A DNA stretch of 22,161 bases from a candidate division TA06 bacterium DG_78 (GTDB taxonomy: Bacteria; Hydrothermota; Tepidihabitantia; SM23-42). The stretch is from assembly GCA_001303225.1 (NCBI GenBank), contig LJNI01000023.1, positions 1 to 22,161 of the forward strand, read 5' to 3'. Made by a program: the position numbers and the translations under genes. Of the stretch, positions 14,200 to 20,423 are shown piece after piece (position 1 is the stretch's first letter; every line of letters begins with the position of its first letter). The notes below the pieces were generated by a model, which ran no database searches, was not told the DNA's origin, and worked only from the letters and a program-made list of their open reading frames with translations.

Positions 14200-15015
14200 A
14201 TGAATCTCAAGAAAAAATTACACAGGGGTAGAAAACAGAATATCGAGTTTATTGGTTTAAAAAAATATATACATAAGGAGCGTTCCGAGATTATAAAAAA
14301 TTTGATAGTGCCGGTCATAGAGAGAGAGCTCGGTAAAAATCTTATTGCGATCGCAGCTGATGGTTCGTATGCGAGAAACGAAGATACTGATTTTTCAGAC
14401 ATCGAGTTGGTGATTTTTGTAAAGGATAGAACACAACTCCCGAGAGGTTTTGGTAAAATCATCGATGGCATTTTGATCGAAGGATTGTTTGTGACAGAAC
14501 AGGAGTATTATCAAAATACACTGGACGTCAATGAGGAGTGGTATCTTGCTGGTTCAGATCGACTGAAGGCACTCACGAATCCTCCGTTTATTCAAAAAGT
14601 GCGGCGATATAAAGTGAAACACCTAAGAGAAAAATGCTTCAAGCAGGCACACGAGATGCTCTTCGGAGTTCAAGAATCGTTTGGGAAGTTATTCACTGCA
14701 ATAAAAAACAAAAATAAAGAAAATCTTTTTCCGATAGTAGCAGATGCTGTTATGCAGGTATTAAAACTAATGGCGTACCTCAATGAAACGCCGTACCGAA
14801 CACTCGGTAGTTTCGTCACACAGGCGAAAGGATTTACCATGAAGCCGGATGGATTTGATGAGTTCATAACGATTATAATTAATGGCAGATACGTGGATTT
14901 AAAACTATTAGAAAAGAGAAGCACAAAACTCTTTGCTGGTACAGAGCAACTTTTTGTAAAAAAAATGGGACCGGATATTTATGATTCACATTTGGTGCAT
15001 ATTACACAGAAGTGA
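14200..15015 (+). CDS. Nucleotidyltransferase (kanamycin nucleotidyltransferase-like)
   Basis: 271 residues. The polymerase-beta-type nucleotidyltransferase core is ADGSYARNEDTDFSDIELV, with the GS motif at 55-56 and metal ligands D67 and E69. The SDIE form, rather than the common SDxD, is that of kanamycin/ANT(4')-type enzymes, whose second half is the helical KNTase C-terminal domain; the helical part here (about 140-260) fits. Known members transfer AMP to a hydroxyl on aminoglycosides, but most environmental homologues have unknown acceptors, so resistance should not be assumed. The transcript appears leaderless. It is followed after 51 bases by the protease gene. Confidence 0.8.
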   Translation: MNLKKKLHRGRKQNIEFIGLKKYIHKERSEIIKNLIVPVIERELGKNLIAIAADGSYARNEDTDFSDIELVIFVKDRTQLPRGFGKIIDGILIEGLFVTEQEYYQNTLDVNEEWYLAGSDRLKALTNPPFIQKVRRYKVKHLREKCFKQAHEMLFGVQESFGKLFTAIKNKNKENLFPIVADAVMQVLKLMAYLNETPYRTLGSFVTQAKGFTMKPDGFDEFITIIINGRYVDLKLLEKRSTKLFAGTEQLFVKKMGPDIYDSHLVHITQK

Positions 15016-15066
15016 ATATGTGAATGTAAAACAATATTATACACTGAGATAAGGAGGAATAGAAGT

Positions 15067-16932
15067 ATGAAATTATACAAACTTATTATGATAACTGCAA
15101 TCATTATTCTGTCCGCCTCCCGTATCGTCAGAGCAGAAAATGTAACCGATCCTTACACAATACTAAATAAACACTTCGAAACAATGGGTGGATTGGATGC
15201 GGTGAAGGCAGAGGAGACGGTTTATGCCGAAGGAATAGTTGTCATTGAAGGAACTGGATTGCAAGGACCTTTTAAACAGTGGGTAGCAAAACCTCTCTTT
15301 AGTAGAGAGGAAGTCGATCTGGAAGTCATACGGCAGCTCTCCGGAGACAATGGACAACTTAGTTGGATAGTGGATGCTAATGGAAAATTACATATTGAAA
15401 AGGATGAGGATGCGCTCAAACGAAGAGAAGTAAAAAAGTTATTAGCAGAATATGACCATTTAAACCCAGAATCTCAGTATTTCACCTTAACCTTTGACGG
15501 GATAGAAAAAGTCGGCACTTTTGAGTGCTATGTTATCACAATGACGAATACTATTAACGAAGATGTGAAAAAAGACTTTTACGATACCGTACAGTACTCC
15601 TTAGTAAAGACTATTGATATACATCCTGATGAAGAAATTCACACTATCTATACAGATTACCGTGATGTGAATGGTGTTAAACATGCGTTCAAAGAGACAC
15701 AGGAAATCTTTCCTATTGGGCAGAGGGTATTAGTAACTATTAGTAAATATGAAATAAACGTACCGATCGCCAGTGCTGTTTTTGAACCACCAGACTACGA
15801 TGTCGAGGATTTTCATTTTACCCATGGGGAGAGTGCCGAAAACATTCCTTTCCAATTTATTGAAAACCATATTTCCCTGTTGGTAAACATCGGAGGCAAA
15901 GAACGACTGTGGATTCTGGATACCGGTGCTGGCAAGTCAGTTATCGATGCTCAGTTTGCAAAAGAGCTCGGGCTGACACTAGAGGGCACGATGAAAGGAG
16001 TAGGAATCGGTCGTATCGTTGAGGTTTCTTTAACGACACTTCCTGCATTCAGCCTCGATGGTCTACTCATAGATAAGCAGAACATCGCTGCGATCGATGT
16101 TCATCCATTACTCAAGAGACTTCTCGACATCGATGTCTTCGGTATTCTCGGTTACGATTTTTTATCGCGGTTTACTACAAAAATTGATTATGCGCATAAT
16201 ACTATTTCATTCTACCACCCAGACAGATTTGACTACACGGGAACCGGTGTTCTAATGGATGCGCCACTCGATCATAACACATTTGTTGTACCGATGGCAG
16301 TCGATGGTACATATTCTGGGAAATGGCTGCTCGATTTAGGAGCAACTGGGTTAACATTTCATTATCCTTTTGCCGAAGATCATAATCTATTAACCCTGCC
16401 AGGTATTGACCACATTGGGTTTGGTGCTGGTGGAGCTTTTCCATCACGTATTTCACAATTCGATTCTATCGAGATCGCAGGATTCACAATCATGAACCCG
16501 CTGATTTCAATTCCACGGGAAAAAGGAGAGGGAGCTTTTGCATCAAAAGAAAAAATTGGGAATATTGGTAATACACTCCTCCGTCACTTTGTGCTCTACC
16601 TTGATTATAAGAAACAGCAAATAATTCTCGAGAAAGGTGATGATTTTAGCACACAATTCCCTCGCGATAAGTGTGGTTTACAAATGGTCCGTACTGAAGA
16701 TGGCGCTGGCTATGAGGTATTGTTCGTTGCCGATAATACCCCGGCTGAAAAAGCAGGCTTTAAAAAAGGTGATATTATCAAAGCGATCAACGGAATCAGC
16801 GTATTGCATTTTGATGGACTCGTTGCGATTCGCAATTTATTTAGAGAAGAAGTCGGCACCCAGTATAGAATAGGCATCTTACGAAGTGGAGAACCCATAG
16901 AACTCACCACAGAGCTACAGGAACTGTGGTAG
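15067..16932 (+). CDS. Exported retropepsin-like aspartyl protease with PDZ domain
   Basis: 621 residues. A signal peptide (LIMITAIIILSASRIVRA) is followed by a beta-rich LolA/outer-membrane-lipoprotein-like region (about 30-250). Two retropepsin-like halves come next: the first has ILDTGAGKSVID with D285, the second LLDLGATGLTF with D423. A PDZ domain closes the protein (about 545-618: NTPAEKAGFKKGDIIKAING). Pepsin-type proteases need two aspartates from two halves; here both could come from one chain, although the second motif is DLGA instead of DTGA. AAGGAGG (15051-15057) precedes the ATG. It probably acts in the periplasm or at the surface. Its substrate is unknown, and the next gene, a prohibitin-like protein, is a typical partner of membrane proteases. 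Confidence 0.85.
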   Translation: MKLYKLIMITAIIILSASRIVRAENVTDPYTILNKHFETMGGLDAVKAEETVYAEGIVVIEGTGLQGPFKQWVAKPLFSREEVDLEVIRQLSGDNGQLSWIVDANGKLHIEKDEDALKRREVKKLLAEYDHLNPESQYFTLTFDGIEKVGTFECYVITMTNTINEDVKKDFYDTVQYSLVKTIDIHPDEEIHTIYTDYRDVNGVKHAFKETQEIFPIGQRVLVTISKYEINVPIASAVFEPPDYDVEDFHFTHGESAENIPFQFIENHISLLVNIGGKERLWILDTGAGKSVIDAQFAKELGLTLEGTMKGVGIGRIVEVSLTTLPAFSLDGLLIDKQNIAAIDVHPLLKRLLDIDVFGILGYDFLSRFTTKIDYAHNTISFYHPDRFDYTGTGVLMDAPLDHNTFVVPMAVDGTYSGKWLLDLGATGLTFHYPFAEDHNLLTLPGIDHIGFGAGGAFPSRISQFDSIEIAGFTIMNPLISIPREKGEGAFASKEKIGNIGNTLLRHFVLYLDYKKQQIILEKGDDFSTQFPRDKCGLQMVRTEDGAGYEVLFVADNTPAEKAGFKKGDIIKAINGISVLHFDGLVAIRNLFREEVGTQYRIGILRSGEPIELTTELQELW

Positions 16933-16959
16933 TATGTTGTTTTTGAAAGGAGGTTTGGT

Positions 16960-17901
16960 ATGTTTATAGTAGGTATTCTTATCATTATCGGTCTCATTTT
17001 TTTCAGACAGAGTTATCGTGTGAGACCTGAGGATGTTCGTATTGAAGAAAAATTGAGGGTGAGATCGTATGTTACCTTTGGTGGTGGTGCACTTGCTGCG
17101 TTTCTCATCATTGCATCGCTCATTCGCATTGTACCGCCTGGTTCGGTTGGTGTTCAGATTCTCTTTGGAAAAGTATTGACCGGTTCGACACTCTCAGAAG
17201 GACTGAATGTCGTCAATCCATTCGTTAATCTTGAGATTATGAGTATTAGGACTCAGGCGTATACCATGTCTATCGCACCAGAAGAAGGGCAACAGTATGG
17301 TGATGATGCTATTACATCGCTCACCAAGGACGGACTCGAGGTGAAGATGGATTTGACGGTCTGGTATCACCTCATGAAGTCAGAAGCAGCAAACGTTTTT
17401 CAAAAAATCGGTAGCGACTATGTTGCAAAGATCGTTCGGCCAGCAGCACGAACTGCAATCAGAAATACGGCGGTAAGATTTTTAGCAATTGAAATTTATT
17501 CAGAGAAGCGAGAAGAAGTACAGAATGAAATTACCAGGTCGTTAAAAATTGATTTTGAAGAGCGGGGAATTGTACTCGAAAAGGTACTCCTGAGGAATAT
17601 CACTTTGCCAGCAAAGGTCAAGAATGCAATTGAGGCGAAACTCGAGGCTGATCAGGATGCACAAAAGATGGAGTTTGTACTCCTGAAAGAAGAGAAAGAG
17701 GCAGAACGGAAGAAGATCGAGGCATCAGGTATTGCTGAGGCGCAACGAATTATTGCCCAGTCATTAATCGGTGAGCGCGGACGGGCATACCTCTCATGGA
17801 AATACCTCGAGAATCTGCGGAGTCTCTATCAGTCACCGAATAATACAATCGTCATTTCTCCCTTTGACAAGAGCTTCATTCCATTACTCCAGGTCAAGTA
17901 G
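16960..17901 (+). CDS. Prohibitin/SPFH-domain membrane protein
   Basis: 313 residues. There are two hydrophobic N-terminal segments (about 2-15 and 40-58), then an SPFH/prohibitin domain with IVPPGSVGVQILFGKV, LSEGLNVVNPFVN, SLTKDGLEVKMDLTVWY and IVLEKVLLRNITLP, then a long charged coiled coil (about 212-255: AKLEADQDAQKMEF onwards, EAERKKIEASGIAEAQR). Prohibitins form large ring or cage assemblies at membranes and in bacteria (HflKC) regulate FtsH. AAAGGAGG (16946-16953) gives a strong start, 27 bases after the protease stop, so the two are surely co-transcribed. The extra N-terminal membrane segment is unusual, as most prohibitins have one. Confidence 0.92.
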   Translation: MFIVGILIIIGLIFFRQSYRVRPEDVRIEEKLRVRSYVTFGGGALAAFLIIASLIRIVPPGSVGVQILFGKVLTGSTLSEGLNVVNPFVNLEIMSIRTQAYTMSIAPEEGQQYGDDAITSLTKDGLEVKMDLTVWYHLMKSEAANVFQKIGSDYVAKIVRPAARTAIRNTAVRFLAIEIYSEKREEVQNEITRSLKIDFEERGIVLEKVLLRNITLPAKVKNAIEAKLEADQDAQKMEFVLLKEEKEAERKKIEASGIAEAQRIIAQSLIGERGRAYLSWKYLENLRSLYQSPNNTIVISPFDKSFIPLLQVK

Positions 17902-17958
17902 GAAGGCGCACACGATTGACCATATCGAAAATCATCGGATGTCAACTCTGTACCACGT

Positions 17959-18537
17959 ATGAATATTGCTAAGAAGATAACACAGGCGACCGTCGTGTAT
18001 TGCGATGTGAGAAATTTTGCAAAGATTGTAAACATCCTTTCTCTCGAGGAAGTGTATCAATTTCTCAATGACTGTTTTTCATGCTTTGTCGATGTGGCAT
18101 TTGAATACGATGGTCGAATCGACAAATTCCTAGGTGATGCTGCGGCGATCGTCTTTGGAATACCACACACCCACGACGATGACCCGGTTCGGGCGATTCG
18201 GTGTGCACTCGATATACAGAGAAGGGTCGAAGAGATAAGCATTCAGTGGCGAACATCATTAAATTTCCTTGTAGAAATCGATATGGGAATTTCGACAGGA
18301 GAAATTATTGCTGGAGACGTGGGGAGTGAAAAGAGAAGGGATTACACTATAGTCGGCAAGAGTGTCAATCTCGCTGCAGCCCTTCAGCACTTGTGTGAAG
18401 TTTATAATGAACACATATTGCTCGATCAAGCTACCTACGACAACGTAAAGGGCAATTTTACATTTAGACGGATTGGTGAGAAATTGCTCTTGGGTTATAC
18501 TAAACCAATACAACTGTACACACCGACCGAAACGTGA
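17959..18537 (+). CDS. Stand-alone class III nucleotidyl cyclase-like domain
   Basis: 192 residues, essentially one adenylate/guanylate cyclase catalytic domain without a sensor domain. The two metal aspartates are present: D16 (VVYCDVRNFA) and D60 (DKFLGDAAAIVFG). The base-recognition lysine K56 and N137 are also present. Two key positions are changed. In the usual GDxVNLAARL motif the Asp that reads the base is Lys (K134, VGKSVNLAAAL), and the transition-state Arg is Ala (A141). Family knowledge says loss of this Arg sharply lowers cyclase activity, so it may be a nucleotide-binding regulator or use another substrate. The start has no clear ribosome site. It follows the prohibitin gene by 57 bases. 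Confidence 0.88.
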   Translation: MNIAKKITQATVVYCDVRNFAKIVNILSLEEVYQFLNDCFSCFVDVAFEYDGRIDKFLGDAAAIVFGIPHTHDDDPVRAIRCALDIQRRVEEISIQWRTSLNFLVEIDMGISTGEIIAGDVGSEKRRDYTIVGKSVNLAAALQHLCEVYNEHILLDQATYDNVKGNFTFRRIGEKLLLGYTKPIQLYTPTET

Positions 18538-18833
18538 TCATGGTTCAATAGATACGAACTAAATGTGCCAATCTATTTGAATAGAACTGAACTATTTTGG
18601 TATTTCGCCAATTAACGTAATACCGAAATGCTGAAGGAGACCGTGTTAGCCCCGATTATTCACACAGAATTGCCATTGCAAGTGAATCCTCACCGGCATT
18701 GCGTAACCCCGGGCGATGTAGATAAAGTAAAAAACAGACTGTCCACTTTCTTGAAAAGTGCTACCCTCAAAGGACCACTTGTATCTAACGGGGTTTGAGT
18801 AAAATTGGACCAAACGAGTATGAATAAGCGGGG
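18538..18833. other. Gene-free stretch after the cyclase gene
   Basis: About 100 bases hold a hairpin with arms TTTTGGTATT/AATACCGAAA (18595-18604/18619-18628, one G-T pair) and no T run, a possible end point for the cyclase transcript. The rest is the MITE-like element at 18644-18839. No reading frame of note is present. Confidence 0.5.
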
Positions 18834-18839
18834 TTAGGT
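18644..18839. mobile_element. MITE-like inverted-repeat element
   Basis: The left end GTTAGCCCCGATTATTCACAC (from about 18645) is the imperfect reverse complement of the right end, GTATGAATAAGCGGGGTTAG (18818-18837); I count about 15 matches over 21 positions. Between them lie a second inverted pair, TAACCCCG near 18704 and TAACGGGGTTT near 18786, and a CACTTT/AAAGTG hairpin. It has no transposase, so it is a non-autonomous element or a remnant. Its right end reaches into the end of the NUDIX gene and supplies the stop codon. Confidence 0.5.
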
Positions 18840-19229
18840 GTTTGGAATTATTGAACTTTGTGTTTTGAAAAAATGTAGATCGGCAGTAAACATTTTTGTG
18901 ATGTTTTTCATCTCGTCGACATTAAACCAACCATATTCTTTTACCTCGTGAGGATTTGTTTTTATCGTATCCCGTGATATTTTTACCTGCCACCAGTGCA
19001 AAAGATATCTTTTATCATCAGTGTAACATTCCCAGACCTTTTGTATCGGCTCGACGGTTATTCCCATTTCTTCCTGTGCCTCGCGGATGACTGCTTGTGC
19101 TTGTGTTTCGCCTTGCTCCACAGCACCAGTTATTGGACACCAGTAGTCCTCAGCTGCTCCTTGCTTGGCTCGCTTAATCAGAAGAAATTTGTTATTCCGT
19201 TTTATTACAACTGCTACGGCATCCTGCAT
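18834..19229 (-). CDS. NUDIX hydrolase
   Basis: 131 residues. The Nudix box is perfect (residues 35-57): G35, E41, then R49-E50 and the E53-E54 pair before G56 (REAQEEMGI), so the enzyme should cleave a nucleoside diphosphate linked to another group. The region before it (KFLLIKRAKQGAAEDYWCPI) and the overall size are like MutT/dATP-pyrophosphatase types, but the substrate cannot be read. The stop codon lies within the inverted repeat of an adjacent MITE-like element, so the last residues (SSIIPNT) may have been altered by insertion; the domain itself is complete. It lies 47 bases downstream of the exported-tail gene, and no clear ribosome site was seen. Confidence 0.9.
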   Translation of the reverse strand: MQDAVAVVIKRNNKFLLIKRAKQGAAEDYWCPITGAVEQGETQAQAVIREAQEEMGITVEPIQKVWECYTDDKRYLLHWWQVKISRDTIKTNPHEVKEYGWFNVDEMKNITKMFTADLHFFKTQSSIIPNT

Positions 19230-19276
19230 AGAATATTACAAATCACACGCCTCTGAGGTTATTCGATTATCCTGAT

Positions 19277-20332
19277 TTATTTGATCAGAAGCACTTTCCC
19301 TATTGAAACAGTATTATCAATTTTGAGTCGGTAAAGATAAACGCCATTCGGTAATGAATTGCCAGCTTCATTTTTACCATTCCAGTGCACTGAATAGCTA
19401 CCCAGTTGCTGCTGTCCACTCATCAGTGTTTTTACGAGCCTTCCATTGATATCATAAATAGTTACTTCACAATCGCTCGGTTGTGCGAGCGTGTAATTCA
19501 ATTCGACATAGTCTGAAAATGGGTTCGGATAACATGTGAACGTGTTTTTGGGTGTGGTATTGTACTCCTCAATGCCAGGAGAAAAATTAGTGATACGTTC
19601 GAGGACTTCGGCATCAGTATAATTTGGATTCGTTTCATCGGCGTGACTAAACACACAAACGACACCACTGTAATGTTCAGCTATGAATGTATAGCTGATG
19701 TGGGTGATTGTGTCACCGAATATCGGAGTGCCTAAATAAAATGTTGTCATGGCACAGGTGTCAAAAGAACATTCGCGGAGACAGGGATATGTTCCATAGG
19801 GAATGGTCACCGTGCCATAGGCGTCGACAACGGAATGCCCATACCATTCAGTTTTCACTGTTATATCTCCCTCTGTCATCTCATAGCCATAATGATAGTT
19901 ATGACTGTCTTCGTAGTGTACTGGTAGGGGTATTGAATCATAGGCGAAGTATTGCATAACAATTTCAGTATCACATAAGCCTTGCGTGCTCAGAAAATTT
20001 GGCGTGAGCTCCATATATAAGTACGACGTATCAACATCTTCGAATGAACTGTATACTAAATTTGAATTCGGAAATGAATCGGGAAACGGCGTGGATGCTT
20101 TTGGAACAATGACATTGTGGCAATTTTCTGTACCCATGGGCTGAGCGGTAAAATACCATGTCTGTGGTCCACCCGGAGAGCCGAGGGCAACGGTTGCATC
20201 GTGCTTGAGATTTTTTGTCCAAGTCGTGCCGATGGTATGAGGTATCTCAGTCCAATCAATAACAATCTGAGCGGATAAATAATTTGTGCCCAAAAATATG
20301 AGAATCGCTCCTACACAACGTAATAACTTCAT
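19277..20332 (-). CDS. Exported protein paralogous to the subtilase C-terminal half
   Basis: About 351 residues. After a signal peptide (MKLLRCVGAILIFLGTNYLSA) the protein follows the C-terminal region of its upstream neighbour motif by motif: VIDWTEIPHTIGT, GSPGGPQTWYFTAQPMG, STPFPDSFPNSNLVY, YGTVTIPYG and CLRECSFDTCA with its three Cys. It ends with a FlgD/type IX-like domain (CYPNPFSDYVELNY, VTIYDINGRLVKTL, NGVYLYRL, GKVLLIK). The middle module has no name that I know. The start at 20332 is preferred because AAAGGAG lies just before it; the ATG at 20347 has none. It is likely a surface or secreted protein, possibly a partner or decoy of the protease tail. Confidence 0.85.
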   Translation of the reverse strand: MKLLRCVGAILIFLGTNYLSAQIVIDWTEIPHTIGTTWTKNLKHDATVALGSPGGPQTWYFTAQPMGTENCHNVIVPKASTPFPDSFPNSNLVYSSFEDVDTSYLYMELTPNFLSTQGLCDTEIVMQYFAYDSIPLPVHYEDSHNYHYGYEMTEGDITVKTEWYGHSVVDAYGTVTIPYGTYPCLRECSFDTCAMTTFYLGTPIFGDTITHISYTFIAEHYSGVVCVFSHADETNPNYTDAEVLERITNFSPGIEEYNTTPKNTFTCYPNPFSDYVELNYTLAQPSDCEVTIYDINGRLVKTLMSGQQQLGSYSVHWNGKNEAGNSLPNGVYLYRLKIDNTVSIGKVLLIK

Positions 20333-20344
20333 GACTTCTCCTTT

Positions 20345-20382
20345 CATTCTAAAAATTTTCTTGCATTCTAAAAATCCTTTTG
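20345..20382. repeat. Tandem 19-base direct repeat
   Basis: CATTCTAAAAATTTTCTTG (20345-20363) is followed at once by CATTCTAAAAATCCTTTTG (20364-20382), 16 of 19 bases alike. It lies just upstream of the exported-tail gene. A hairpin TGTTTCT/AGAAACA with a T4 loop (20381-20398) follows. Confidence 0.65.
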
Positions 20383-20423
20383 TTTCTTTTTAGAAACAAC
20401 CACTACATGCACTTATTTACTGA

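Noticed and set aside
14200..15015. Aminoglycoside resistance gene
   Set aside because: The SDIE motif resembles kanamycin nucleotidyltransferase, but fold similarity alone does not show the acceptor, and there is no mobile or resistance context.
17926..17961. Leaderless promoter for the cyclase-like gene
   Set aside because: TTGACC is present at 17926, but at 16 bp spacing the -10 would read CTGTAC, which is not credible.
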